Below, piece by piece: positions 35,790-45,040 of a stretch of DNA of 64,000 nt. The notes beneath the pieces are model-generated. The model saw only the letters and a list, made by a program, of their open reading frames with translations. It searched no databases and was not told the origin of the DNA. The position numbers and the translations under genes were made by a program. Source of the stretch: G963556115 sp963667375 (GTDB taxonomy: Bacteria; Planctomycetota; SZUA-567). The DNA lies in assembly GCA_963667375.1 (NCBI GenBank), contig OY763323.1:1-64000 (forward strand), given 5' to 3'. Numbering within the stretch: position 1 is the first letter of the stretch; each line of letters starts with the position of its first letter.

Positions 35790-36548
35790 ATGAGCCAAAT
35801 TCTCTTCGTCAACCAGCAGCGACGTAACGAGATCCTCGCCGATGCCGCCCGAAGCCAGGAACGCGTAGTGCTGACGCGACAGGATGAGATCGGCTGGCGT
35901 ACCTGCAAATCACACTTCCTGGGCTGCAACGAGCACGACCAGCGGTTGTACATCGCGGCGCCGGCAGCCGCTGGCCAGTCAACGGGGTTCACCGTGCAGC
36001 CCGGGGACCTGCTGGGTGTGGCGTTTCGTCGAGGACACAAGAAGTGCCTCTTCAACACCAAGGCAACGGAAATCAGTGACGATCCGAGCCATGGCCTGGA
36101 GATACATTGGCCCGAGGAGTTGCAGGAATTGCAGCGACGTGCCTACCAGCGAGTCTCTCCGCCGCCGGATCGGCACATCAAAGTCCACTTCTGGAACGCC
36201 GCCGCGGGCCCCGAGAACGACCGGCCACGAACCGGCACTATCGAGGACCTTTCCGCCGGGGGGATGCGGATCAGCTCCGACGACCATGAGGGGCTGCACC
36301 CGGGCGACGCCCTCAGGGTGACGTTTGACCTGCGGGCCCGCGGGCCGGAGCTTTCGTTGGATGCCGTCTTCCGGCACCGAGAGTCGAGGCCGAACAGCGC
36401 CTGCTCGTTGGGGCTGCAGTTCGTCGGGCTGGAAACCACCCGCGAAGGGCAGGATACGCTGGCCAAGATTGCCTGCGTGGTCATCGACTTCCAGCGGGCA
36501 TCCACGCGCCACCGGCGGGCCTTGCCGCACCCCTGTCCCGTCAGATAA
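35790..36548 (+). CDS. YcgR-like PilZ domain protein 3
   Basis: 252 residues from ATG 35790 with AGAAGAAGG upstream. N-terminal beta domain, then PilZ motif LQRRAYQRVSPP near 113 and DLSAGGMRISSD near 152. It ends with a basic tail (RASTRHRRALPHP). The three PilZ genes appear to be one operon, possibly continuing into ogt (10-bp gap). Confidence 0.82.
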   Translation: MSQILFVNQQRRNEILADAARSQERVVLTRQDEIGWRTCKSHFLGCNEHDQRLYIAAPAAAGQSTGFTVQPGDLLGVAFRRGHKKCLFNTKATEISDDPSHGLEIHWPEELQELQRRAYQRVSPPPDRHIKVHFWNAAAGPENDRPRTGTIEDLSAGGMRISSDDHEGLHPGDALRVTFDLRARGPELSLDAVFRHRESRPNSACSLGLQFVGLETTREGQDTLAKIACVVIDFQRASTRHRRALPHPCPVR

Positions 36549-36557
36549 CCTGACGGC

Positions 36558-37058
36558 ATGATTCGCCACCGAGTGTTTGAAACCGACTGGGGGTTCTGCG
36601 CGTTTGTAGTCAGCCCGCGCGGGCTTCTGGCCACTTACCTGCCGGACGCCAGCCGAGCACGCGTCGAACGGATGATCCGCCGGGACCATCCGGAATCACG
36701 CGACGATCCAACCCTTCTGCCGAAACTGGTTCGCTCTTTCGAGAGCTACTTCCAGGGAAAGCCCGTTCGGTTCGACGTTCGGTTGGATACGGAGGAACTG
36801 CCCGAGTTCCGACGGCTGGTGCTGCAGGCTTGCCGCAAGATCCCTCGCGGCACAACAGCCACCTACGCAGACCTGGCGCGGGCCGCCGGTCGCCCCAAGG
36901 CCACCCGGGCCGCCGGGTCAGCGATGGCCAACAACCCGTTGCCGCTGGTGATACCCTGCCACCGCGTGCTGCGTTCCGACGGCAAGATCGGGGGGTTTTC
37001 CTCGCCGCAGGGTGTGCGACAGAAGACCAGACTGCTCCAACTCGAAGGGGCGCTTTAG
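36558..37058 (+). CDS. ogt: O6-methylguanine-DNA methyltransferase
   Basis: 166 residues. The suicide alkyl acceptor C134 lies in LVIPCHRVLRSDGKIGGFS, the canonical PCHRV block, and the winged-helix part IPRGTTATYADLARAAGRPK precedes it. It repairs O6-alkylguanine and O4-alkylthymine by transferring the alkyl group to itself. The size fits an Ogt without an Ada domain. It begins 9 bp after the third PilZ gene, so it may share their transcript. Confidence 0.93.
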   Translation: MIRHRVFETDWGFCAFVVSPRGLLATYLPDASRARVERMIRRDHPESRDDPTLLPKLVRSFESYFQGKPVRFDVRLDTEELPEFRRLVLQACRKIPRGTTATYADLARAAGRPKATRAAGSAMANNPLPLVIPCHRVLRSDGKIGGFSSPQGVRQKTRLLQLEGAL

Positions 37059-37085
37059 CGGCGCAAGGAGCTTGTGTCCGCGCGT

Positions 37086-37688
37086 CTAACGTGGGTTGTC
37101 GGCCAACCGCGCCCATACCGGGCGTAGCAATCGCCCACCGGTGACCGCCAGGGCCAGCTTGATGACCGCCCAGGGAACGAACGGCCAAAGCCCCATCGCC
37201 AGGGTCTCGGCCAGACTAGTCTGCATCCAGAGCTGTAGCCAAACCAAGCCGGTGACGTAGATCACCACGCTACCAGCCAGCCCGGCTGCCAGAATGCCCG
37301 GGAACCGTCCCCGACCGCGCTGGGTGAGGAACCCGACGAACGGCTGGGCCAGGACGAACCCGATCAGGTAACCGCCCGTAGTCCCGAACACCGTCCCCGC
37401 CCCCCACGACGCCGCGGCGAAGACGTGATAGCCGGTCATGCCCAGCAGGAGGTACAGCCCCATGCTGGCCAATCCCAGCCACGGGCCCAGGGTCATGCCC
37501 GCCAGCAATACGCAGGCTGTCTGGAGGGTCACCGGCACGGGCGTTCCGGAAACCGGTATCCGCACCTGGGCAGAAAGACCCGTCAACAGGGCGAAGGCCA
37601 CCACAGCCAGCGTGCGAACCAACACCGGGTGCGACCGGACCCCGGTCACCGCCCCACCGATACCCTTGCTCTGCATTGTCGTGTTCAT
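37086..37688 (-). CDS. bioY: Biotin transporter substrate-binding subunit BioY
   Basis: 200 residues from ATG 37688. S-component of an ECF biotin transporter with six predicted transmembrane helices. Family blocks: ALLTGLSAQVRIPVSGTPVP (substrate loop), TLQTACVLLAGMTLGPWLG and GYLIGFVLAQPFVGFL. No ECF ATPase or EcfT genes lie beside it, so it acts alone or with a shared energising module elsewhere. Confidence 0.93.
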   Translation of the reverse strand: MNTTMQSKGIGGAVTGVRSHPVLVRTLAVVAFALLTGLSAQVRIPVSGTPVPVTLQTACVLLAGMTLGPWLGLASMGLYLLLGMTGYHVFAAASWGAGTVFGTTGGYLIGFVLAQPFVGFLTQRGRGRFPGILAAGLAGSVVIYVTGLVWLQLWMQTSLAETLAMGLWPFVPWAVIKLALAVTGGRLLRPVWARLADNPR

Positions 37689-37902
37689 GGGGGCGGATGA
37701 TACCCACGCCGCCGGCACGGTCAACCCGGCAGGGGATTCGCCGACAGTGACCTCAGGGCCGCCGGGTGGTTGGCTTTTTCGGACCTGATATCGAATACTA
37801 TGGGAAGTTACTCACTGAAGAGCGCAGGAGCCCCGCCGTTACCGGTCGCACCCGGTGGCGGTGCGGCCCCGCTGGGCAACATATCAGGGGAGCGTGCCCG
37901 AG

Positions 37903-40482
37903 ATGAAACGTCACTTCCAATGGCTGGTGGTGTTGACGGCCTGCTGTGGTTTGGCGATGACCGGATGCGTCGTCACTAGTGGCGGCGGCGGGGGCGGCGG
38001 GAGTGCAGACCCGGACGATTCGTCGAACAACAACGGCGGGGACGACCCCAACGGCAACGGCAACTCCAACGACGACGAGGACAGCGTCAACCACTGGTGC
38101 GGGACCGGGATGGGGTTCTCGACCGGGGCCAAGCCCAATCCGCATTACGCAGACATCCCGTCGCCGCAAGTGCCGCGGACCATTCGTGAGGCTGAGCGCC
38201 CGGCCCAGAAGGACCTTTCCGGGTTCGTCCCCACGCCGTGCAGCCAGGGCGAACTGAATTCCTGCGCAGCCTGGGTCGGCGGCTACGAGCTGATGACCTA
38301 CCTGGCCACGACCAACGTCGATGGCTGGATCGACCTGGACCGCACCGACCGGCACTTCAGCCCGACGTTCATCTTCAACCAGGTCAACGCCGCCCACCTG
38401 GGGCGGTCCCGCTACGACACTTGCACGTTGGCCGGCACGTTCTTGTCTGATCTGTTTGTGCTGCTGCGCGACACGGGATGCGCCACCTGGCGAGACGCAC
38501 CGTACACGATCGACGACTGCGAGACGCAACCCAGCGAAGAAGCCATGGCTGCGGCTGCGGGCTTTCGAATCACCTACTTCCGGCAAGTCCCGACGGACGT
38601 GGACACCATCAAGAGCTTCCTGAACGAGAACATCCCCGTGGTGGTCATCCTCAGCATCGGCAGCGGGTTCACCGAACTCGGCGAGGGCCAGGTGTACGAC
38701 ACGGCCGAATCGGCTGCAGGAATGGCTCATGCCGTCCTGGTGGTTGGCTACGACGACGACCTGGCCGCCATCAAGATCATGAACACCTGGGGAAACGACT
38801 GGGCGGACGGCGGCTTCGGATTTATCGCCTACGACATCTGGGCGACTGTCGATCTCGAGGCCTACGTCGTCGGCAACAAGCTGAACACCGGCGAGACGGG
38901 CGCGGCTGAGACCGTCTTCGGCAAGTTTCACAGATCAGCTCAGGGCGCCGATGATTCGGAAGGAGTGATCAACCCGCTGCTGGATACAGACGGCGACTGC
39001 TATCCGGACACACTCGAAGCAGAGTTCGGCCTGGACCCGCTCACTGCCGACCCGAACCCCGGCTGCGTGCCCATCGCCGACGCCGACGCCGACGGCTGGC
39101 CTGACGAAACCGAGGCGATTTTCGGCACCGATCCGGAATCGGCTGCGGACTTCCCGTACAACGTGGGCTACAGCTATCCGGAGCGGTTTTTCGACTTTGA
39201 GTTCGGGCTGGACGACGACGCTGATCAGGTGCCCAACGACGAGGACAACTGCCCGGACGATGCCAACCGCCTCCAGGAAGATGCCGACGAGGACGGCCTG
39301 GGCGATGTCTGCGACGACTGCGACCTGGGCGAGAATGTCGATAGCGACGGCGACGGCGTGTTCGATCCGTGCGACAACTGCCCCGAAGACGCCAACCCCG
39401 ACCAGGAAGACACCGACCAGAACGGCGTGGGAGATGCCTGCGAGGAGCCGATCGACCTATGCAAAGACGTGGAATGCCCGGACGACGGCCTCTTCTGCAA
39501 CGGAACCGAATACTGCGCAGCCGACACCGGCGAGTGTGAATCCAGCGGCGACCCCTGCGGCCCCGAAGCCACTTGCGACGAGCAGATGGACGCCTGCATC
39601 GCCGACACGGCCGGGCGAGCCTGTTGTTCGGTTGGCGGCTCCTGCGAAAACGGCGCCGAGGCAGCCTGTGAAGCAGCCGGCGGGCGGTACCTCGGCGGCG
39701 ACGCCTTCTGTGAGACCATCCTGGCCTGCCCGGGGGTGTTCGCCGCCGACGTACAGGAGAACCGGATGTGGCGGTTCCGCGAGGACACCGGCGCGCCAGT
39801 CCCGATGGAACGACTCTACGGAGCGGCGGATGTCGAGGTGACCGCCCTGGCGGAGGTCCTCGGTTATTCAGACGACCTTCCGCTGCTCCACGGAGTGACG
39901 GTGGCTGGCGGTACGAGCACCCTGGTCACGTTCAACGTCAACACCGGCGAAGTCGACTCGGAGCTGGGGATCATCGCGGAGGATCCGGTCCCCGCCGTCT
40001 CGGGTCTGGCCCACGACGCCGCCCACGACGTGCTCTTCGCCATCACCATCACCGGGCTGCTGATGACCACGGACCAGAACACCGCCGGGAATCTCATCGT
40101 CGCGGACTTCAGCGCCCCGGTGGCATCTCTGGCCTGGAACCCGACTGACGGATTGCTCTACTCGGTCGAGAACCTCGTCGGCCCCGACGACGCGGTGTTG
40201 TGGATAATCGATCCGGATTGGCCAAGCTACGCCAGTCCGGAAGCCACCCCGGTCGGCACCATCACCGACGTGACCGCGATCACCGGCCTGACCTTCTTCG
40301 ACGGAGAGTTGTACGGCATCAGGCAGTCCGCCGGTGAGGACGAGCGACACCTGATCCGGTTCACCGACCCGCAGAACAGCGCTGCCTTCGAATCGATCAC
40401 CGAGTTGCCAAACAGCACGTTCAACGCGCTGGGGGCGTGGGTCGGCGAAGCCGGCACCACCCTGCCACCGGGGGACAAGTAG
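37903..40482 (+). CDS. Papain-fold (C1-like) lipoprotein with thrombospondin type 3 repeats
   Basis: 859 residues from ATG 37903. Lipobox LAMTGC (Cys22), then a Gly/Asn/Asp-rich linker (23-62). The peptidase domain (about 80-320) shows the C1 triad: Q115 and C121 in QGELNSCAAW, H276 in AAGMAHAVLVVGYDDD, N294 in IMNTWGNDWADGGFGF. Thrombospondin type 3 repeats follow (about 350-515; DADEDGLGDVCDDCD, DTDQNGVGDACEE), then Cys-rich and beta-propeller-like C-terminal parts (LAWNPTDGLLYSVENL). Predicted surface-tethered cysteine protease with calcium-stiffened stalk. An oxidised or deamidated substrate cannot be guessed. No propeptide is obvious. Confidence 0.8.
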   Translation: MKRHFQWLVVLTACCGLAMTGCVVTSGGGGGGGSADPDDSSNNNGGDDPNGNGNSNDDEDSVNHWCGTGMGFSTGAKPNPHYADIPSPQVPRTIREAERPAQKDLSGFVPTPCSQGELNSCAAWVGGYELMTYLATTNVDGWIDLDRTDRHFSPTFIFNQVNAAHLGRSRYDTCTLAGTFLSDLFVLLRDTGCATWRDAPYTIDDCETQPSEEAMAAAAGFRITYFRQVPTDVDTIKSFLNENIPVVVILSIGSGFTELGEGQVYDTAESAAGMAHAVLVVGYDDDLAAIKIMNTWGNDWADGGFGFIAYDIWATVDLEAYVVGNKLNTGETGAAETVFGKFHRSAQGADDSEGVINPLLDTDGDCYPDTLEAEFGLDPLTADPNPGCVPIADADADGWPDETEAIFGTDPESAADFPYNVGYSYPERFFDFEFGLDDDADQVPNDEDNCPDDANRLQEDADEDGLGDVCDDCDLGENVDSDGDGVFDPCDNCPEDANPDQEDTDQNGVGDACEEPIDLCKDVECPDDGLFCNGTEYCAADTGECESSGDPCGPEATCDEQMDACIADTAGRACCSVGGSCENGAEAACEAAGGRYLGGDAFCETILACPGVFAADVQENRMWRFREDTGAPVPMERLYGAADVEVTALAEVLGYSDDLPLLHGVTVAGGTSTLVTFNVNTGEVDSELGIIAEDPVPAVSGLAHDAAHDVLFAITITGLLMTTDQNTAGNLIVADFSAPVASLAWNPTDGLLYSVENLVGPDDAVLWIIDPDWPSYASPEATPVGTITDVTAITGLTFFDGELYGIRQSAGEDERHLIRFTDPQNSAAFESITELPNSTFNALGAWVGEAGTTLPPGDK

Positions 40483-40679
40483 TACCCTCACCCACAACCT
40501 TGGGCGTAGCTCAGAGCTAGGCCAGAACCTTAGGCTGGTTGCTTATCCCGAGAACTCCGCGACTTGGCCGATATGGACCCCGGACGCCGAAACAGCGTCC
40601 GTGTGTGCCGGCCGGGCAACAGCGAAGTCTGCCCGGCGGCATGGTTGCGTTCACCTGTTGGCTAGTGGAGGAAACCCCC
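40483..40679 (+). other. Intergenic leader with hairpins before a small ORF
   Basis: Holds two hairpins, GGACGCCGAAACAGCGTCC and GCCGGGCAACAGCGAAGTCT followed by GCCCGGC, upstream of a GGAGGAAACCCCC ribosome site. It could be a structured 5' leader; no known riboswitch recognised. Confidence 0.3.
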
Positions 40680-40751
40680 ATGTGCATGTTGACACCACTC
40701 TTGGGCATTTTTGCCGCCCTGTTCTCCGGGTTGTTCGCGGTGCCGATGTAG
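40680..40751 (+). CDS. Candidate 23-residue hydrophobic peptide
   Basis: ATG 40680 sits 5 bp after GGAGGAAA, one of the strongest ribosome sites in the window. The peptide MCMLTPLLGIFAALFSGLFA... is one hydrophobic helix without charges and ends in VPM. A 9-bp hairpin with a short T-tract (40794-40840) follows. The size and layout recall small membrane proteins or type I toxin peptides. No homologue known to me. Confidence 0.45.
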   Translation: MCMLTPLLGIFAALFSGLFAVPM

Positions 40752-40793
40752 AGGCTCCGTTGAGTCCGGCGCCCGGTTGACGGACGCAAACTC

Positions 40794-40840
40794 AGACGCA
40801 TGGGTCCCTGACCACCAAGGTCCCGGACTCATGCGTCTTT
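40794..40840 (+). terminator. Hairpin with short T-tract between convergent genes
   Basis: Perfect 9-bp stem AGACGCATG (40794-40802) with CATGCGTCT (40830-40838), then TTT. Likely terminates the small-ORF transcript; the T-run is weak. Confidence 0.5.
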
Positions 40841-40880
40841 GCACAGACGTACAGTCAACGATTCGAGCGTGCCGCCACCT

Positions 40881-42380
40881 TCAGAGCGCCCTGCTGCCGA
40901 CCAGTTCCCGCCCCACACGCAGGACCGCGTCCACCAGGGCGTCGAAGTCCGCATAGGTCGTTCGATGGTTCGTGTGAGCCACCCGGATCGCAAAGCGGCC
41001 CTCGAGCCGTCCGCTCGACGGGACAGCCAACCCGGACTCCTGAATGCGAACGAGGGCTTCCATGTTCAGGGCGTCGAGTTCCTCCGGCGTTAGTCCCGGC
41101 GCTATGTAGCGGAAGCACACGACGTTCAACTCGGAAGGACCGAGGATCTCCAGGCTTGGCTCTCGACCGATCAGGCTGCGCAGGTAGGCCACCTGGTCTA
41201 TGTTCTGTTCGATCACCTGCCCGATCCGTTCGCTGCCGTAGACGGACAGGTTCATCCAGACTTTCAACGCCCGAAACCCGCGTGAGAGCTGTAGGCCGCG
41301 GGAGGCAAACTCGGTGGGGTCTACAGCAATACCGCCGCGGAAAGGCTCAAAATAGGACGGAGCAAAGGAGAACGAAGCGGCGTGGGCCCGGGCATCGCGA
41401 ACCAGCAGCACGCCGACTTCATACTGCATGTAGCCCCACTTGTGCAGGTCGAAGGCCACAGAGTCCGCCCGCTCCATCCCATCGACAATCTGACGATACC
41501 TAGGAGACAGCTTTGCCAGCGATCCAAAGGCGCCATCAATGTGGAACCAGAGTCCCTCTTCCGCTGCGAGGTCTGCCAAGGCATTTAGATCGTCCGTCGC
41601 CCCGCACATGACCGTACCGGCGTTGCCGATGACGCATATCGGGTGCAGGCCGCGCCCGCGGTCCTCTCGGATCATGCGGGCCATCTCCTCCACCCGCACG
41701 CGGTGGTCTGCGTCCACCGGCACTTGCCGGAATCCCCGCTCACCCAGCCCGATCAGGTCGCAGGAACGCGTGACCCAACCATGCGTGGCCGTCGATCCGT
41801 AGATGGTCATCGCCCCACCAGCGGCCGGGTCTACTCCGTCCCGACGCACGCGCTGTTTGGTGGCGCAGTTGCGGGCGACAGTAATGCCAAGCAGGTTGGC
41901 CACGGTGCCCCCGCTAACCAACAGCCCGCTTGACTCCGGCGGGTAATCCATCAATTCAGCCAGCCAGCGGATGACCTGATGCTCGACCAAGGAAGCAGCC
42001 TGGTCGTACCCGGGAACATGGCAGTTGATCGCCGAGCCAAGCAGGCCGGCCAACACCCCGACGGGCGTACCGGTCCCCAAGACCCAGCCCCAGAAGCCGG
42101 GGTGAATGTTGCCCGTCGGATAGGGAAGGACGTGCTCCTTGCAATCCTCGTACACCCGGGCAAGGTCGCGGCCCACCCGCGGTACCGGCCCAACCAGGAA
42201 GGTGCGCGTCGCGGTCGGCGGGCTCTGCCAGGCGGGCCGCTTCCGAACCGTGCGAAGGTAGTCCACCATGTCGTCCAACATGCCATGGCCCAAGGCGCGG
42301 AACTCCTCCCAGTCGTCCGGGTCGAGATCGATATGTCCGGTGTCCCGTCCGCATGGCGCGGTGTTTTGAAGCGCACTCAC
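40881..42380 (-). CDS. PLP-dependent group II (aromatic amino acid-type) decarboxylase
   Basis: 499 residues; start GTG 42380, with GGAGGG 9 bp upstream (a TTG at 42401 is less likely). Fold-type I PLP enzyme: GLLVSGGTVANLLGI binds phosphate, HIDGAFGS holds the Asp that pairs with the pyridine N, and the PLP lysine is in FDLHKWGYMQYE near residue 313. The family decarboxylates aromatic amino acids, glutamate or similar; the substrate is not clear. It lies 24 bp after a MarR regulator gene on the same strand, so it is probably repressed by it. Confidence 0.85.
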   Translation of the reverse strand: MSALQNTAPCGRDTGHIDLDPDDWEEFRALGHGMLDDMVDYLRTVRKRPAWQSPPTATRTFLVGPVPRVGRDLARVYEDCKEHVLPYPTGNIHPGFWGWVLGTGTPVGVLAGLLGSAINCHVPGYDQAASLVEHQVIRWLAELMDYPPESSGLLVSGGTVANLLGITVARNCATKQRVRRDGVDPAAGGAMTIYGSTATHGWVTRSCDLIGLGERGFRQVPVDADHRVRVEEMARMIREDRGRGLHPICVIGNAGTVMCGATDDLNALADLAAEEGLWFHIDGAFGSLAKLSPRYRQIVDGMERADSVAFDLHKWGYMQYEVGVLLVRDARAHAASFSFAPSYFEPFRGGIAVDPTEFASRGLQLSRGFRALKVWMNLSVYGSERIGQVIEQNIDQVAYLRSLIGREPSLEILGPSELNVVCFRYIAPGLTPEELDALNMEALVRIQESGLAVPSSGRLEGRFAIRVAHTNHRTTYADFDALVDAVLRVGRELVGSRAL

Positions 42381-42404
42381 TAGATTGTCCCTCCGGTTCA
42401 ACAG

Positions 42405-42872
42405 TCACTCGCCAACAGGAGCGATCCCCTCCGCAATTCCAGCCAGCCGTTGAAGCTCGCCAACTAACTCAGCCCACCTGCGCCGACCGAACTGCTCGAC
42501 GATAGCTGTCTGCGTCTTGGACCAAGCTGGTGCCGCCGCCCGCAACCGTCTGTCTCCCTTGGGCTTGATCTTGGCTGTCCGCGTGCGGGCGTCTGGCCCC
42601 GGCCCAATCGCGATCCACCCATCCTGCTGCATCTTCGCAGCCGCCCGGTACAACGACGTACGGTCCATGCACAGGTCCTCCGCTACTCGCGAGAGCGGCT
42701 CACCTTCGTGACGCTGGATCGCCCGCAGCACCGCCAACTGCGTGGCGTTCAACTCCGCATCCTGCAACACGGCGCTGTAGACCCTGGCCAGTACTCGTGC
42801 AGCGCGGCGCACGGTCGTGCAGGTGCAAGGGCCCGGCACGTCGTCGGAAGTGGACAAACTCGCTTGCTCCAT
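42405..42872 (-). CDS. MarR-family transcriptional regulator
   Basis: 155 residues from ATG 42872 (42917 is an upstream option). Winged helix-turn-helix: QLAVLRAIQRHEGEPLSRVA (helices 2-3), MDRTSLYRAAAKMQQDGWI (recognition helix), then the wing (GPDARTRTAKIKPKG). Two cysteines (CTCTT) near residue 17 could sense oxidants, which is speculative. A perfect 16-bp palindrome lies upstream of the gene, an apt operator, and the decarboxylase follows, so this looks like an autoregulated regulator-enzyme pair. Confidence 0.88.
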   Translation of the reverse strand: MEQASLSTSDDVPGPCTCTTVRRAARVLARVYSAVLQDAELNATQLAVLRAIQRHEGEPLSRVAEDLCMDRTSLYRAAAKMQQDGWIAIGPGPDARTRTAKIKPKGDRRLRAAAPAWSKTQTAIVEQFGRRRWAELVGELQRLAGIAEGIAPVGE

Positions 42873-42964
42873 GATGACCACCAGCCTCGCAAGTAACGCT
42901 GCCGCCTGACTCACCACACCCCCGCCAGCGGCACTACGACGTTCCGCAAGCAGGGGCGACCGAT

Positions 42965-42980
42965 TGATGTATATACATCA
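42965..42980. promoter_or_regulatory. Perfect palindrome, probable MarR operator
   Basis: TGATGTATATACATCA is a perfect 16-bp palindrome about 93 bp upstream of the MarR start. MarR proteins typically bind AT-rich palindromes of 16-20 bp over the promoter. TATGAT next to it on the minus strand could serve as the -10. Confidence 0.65.
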
Positions 42981-43254
42981 TATCATGCCACAACGCAAGC
43001 TGCAACCCCGGCAGGAGGGCAATCCAGCAGGCGACCCGGCAAACGGGCTATCCAACTACCCATCGGCGGGAAACATCGCACACGGCTGCACCTGCGGACA
43101 GTTCGGAAAAGCGCTGGAGAGAACCGCGTTTGCTGGTTCTGAGACAGGATTCTGGTAATATGACCGGCCTGACGAGCCTCGAAAGCGGCGGCCGCATGAG
43201 GTTGTTGCCTCCAGGGGAAGAGGTATGGCGTAAGCTCTTTGACAGCAACACCTT

Positions 43255-43327
43255 GCCACCGTAGCTCAATTGGCAGAGCAGCGGTTTTGTAAACCGCAGG
43301 TTGTGGGTTCGAGTCCCTCCGGTGGCT
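43255..43327 (+). tRNA. tRNA-Thr (anticodon TGT)
   Basis: Full cloverleaf: acceptor GCCACCG/CGGTGGC, discriminator T, D-arm GCTCAATTGGCAGAGC, anticodon stem GCGGT/ACCGC with loop TTTGTAA (anticodon 43288-43290), and T-arm GTGGGTTCGAGTCCCTC. CCA is not encoded. The IS66-type element starts about 75 bp downstream. Confidence 0.95.
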
Positions 43328-43471
43328 GTTGCGTTCTCGGGGCCAAGAAGGCCGATTCTGGGCTGCGGCCGGGCGCCGCGAAGCGGCCAAATCCGAATGT
43401 GTGCATGCGCTCGGTCATCTACACCGTGGCAAATCGGTCAGCGTGAGCGGACGGGGAGGCGTTGGCTTGCG

Positions 43472-45040
43472 TCAGAGGGTGGCTTGGTCGAGTTGCGTGG
43501 TCTTCCAGGCGGCGGGCAGCAGCGTGGCCGGGTCGTCGCCGCGGGGCAGGCGGTCGATGACGTCACGGAGGTAGGCGAACGGGTCCAGCCCGTTGGCGCG
43601 GCAAGTCACCACGATCGAGTAGATGGTGGCCGCCCGGTGCCCACCGGCTTCGCTGCCGGCAAAGGTCCAGTTGCGTCGCCCGATTACCACGTGACGCATG
43701 GACCGCTCGGAGGCGTTGTTGTGAAGCGGCAAAGTCGGGTCCTCGAGGAATCGAGTCAGCGGGTGCCATTGGTTGAGCATGTAGCCCACTGCCTGGCCGA
43801 CAGCGCTACGCGGCAGAACCTCCACGGACCAGGCGTCAGCACGAGACCGAATCTCGGCGACCAGCGGGACCGATTCTGTGCGGCGTAGCTCCAGATGGTC
43901 GGCGTCACCAAACGATGAGTCCGCAGCCTCCCGCGCCTCCTTGGCCTTCCGCTCTACGGCAAAGAGTTCCTGGATCAGCTTCAGCATCGGCCCGCAGCGA
44001 CGGCGATCGTCATGACGGGCATCGTAGAACTTGCGCCGGGCATGAGCCCAACAGCCCGCATGGATCAGGTCGTTACGTTGAACCACCTCGTTGTAACTGG
44101 CATGGCCGTCGGTCAGCAGGGTTCCCTCAAAACCCGACAGCAAAGACGACGGGCCCGCCCGGCTGTGCGAGGTGGTGAAGTCGTACAACACCAGCTTCGA
44201 CGATTCGCATAGGTAGGTCCATAGGTAGCCGGTGGCCGTTCGCGTCTTCAACGTATCCAACTGGTACGGAACCGGCGTGTCGTCCGACTGGATCAGCCGG
44301 CCCGCCAGAAGCTCGGCCCGCAAGCCGTCATAGATCGGCCTCAGCAGGTCCGCCATCCGGCCCACCCAGTCACACAGCGATGCGACGCTGATCTCCACGC
44401 GGTGACGCCGCAACATGCCCTGCAACCGGTTCAGCGGGATATGATCGCAGTACTTGCTGGTCAGCAGGTGGGCCAGCAATCCGGGACCCGCGATCCCCTT
44501 GTCCATCGGACGCGGGGGCATCGGGGCGATGTGAACACCTTCCTGGCATTCGCGGCAGGCATACTTGGGACGGATGTGCCGGCGCTTGAACAGGCTCCCC
44601 GGGTGGTAGTCCAGCTCTTCGGTGACCTCGCTGCCGATCGGATGCATCGGCTCCCCGCAGCAGGGGCAATCCGTGCTCTCGGGGGGATACACCACGTCTT
44701 CGGCAGGAAGATCGTCCGGAAGCGGCCTGCGGCCATGGCCCTTGCGACGCCGGTAGGTGATCTCTTCCTGTTCGACCTTCTCTTGAAGCTCGTCGACTCG
44801 GGCCTGCAGCTCTTTGAACAAGAGCAACTGCGCCGGGTCGATCTTCTCGCTACGCCGGCCGAACAGCTTGTGCTTGAGATAGGCCAGTTGGGACTGCAGT
44901 GACTTGAGCTCCTCTTCCTGCTCGGCTAGCCGCTCATCCCGTTCGGCGATCCGTTCGTCGCGATCGACGACTTGCCGATGCGTATCCAGCACCAGCCGCT
45001 TGAGCGTGTCGATGTCGTTGGGGAGTTCAGTGAGTGTCAT
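43472..45040 (-). CDS. tnpC: IS66 transposase TnpC
   Basis: 522 residues, full length. N-terminal coiled coil (RDERIAERDERLAEQEEELK), the leucine-zipper/HTH region KHKLFGRRSEKID, zinc-finger CPCC...C..C block (TDCPCCGEPMHPIG and YACRECQEG), then the DDE catalytic core with D in QSDDTPVP, D in LLTDGHASY and E in NNASERSMRHVVIGRRN. The C-terminal LLPAAWK segment is typical. The gene appears intact, so the element may be active if TnpB is not needed. Confidence 0.93.
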   Translation of the reverse strand: MTLTELPNDIDTLKRLVLDTHRQVVDRDERIAERDERLAEQEEELKSLQSQLAYLKHKLFGRRSEKIDPAQLLLFKELQARVDELQEKVEQEEITYRRRKGHGRRPLPDDLPAEDVVYPPESTDCPCCGEPMHPIGSEVTEELDYHPGSLFKRRHIRPKYACRECQEGVHIAPMPPRPMDKGIAGPGLLAHLLTSKYCDHIPLNRLQGMLRRHRVEISVASLCDWVGRMADLLRPIYDGLRAELLAGRLIQSDDTPVPYQLDTLKTRTATGYLWTYLCESSKLVLYDFTTSHSRAGPSSLLSGFEGTLLTDGHASYNEVVQRNDLIHAGCWAHARRKFYDARHDDRRRCGPMLKLIQELFAVERKAKEAREAADSSFGDADHLELRRTESVPLVAEIRSRADAWSVEVLPRSAVGQAVGYMLNQWHPLTRFLEDPTLPLHNNASERSMRHVVIGRRNWTFAGSEAGGHRAATIYSIVVTCRANGLDPFAYLRDVIDRLPRGDDPATLLPAAWKTTQLDQATL

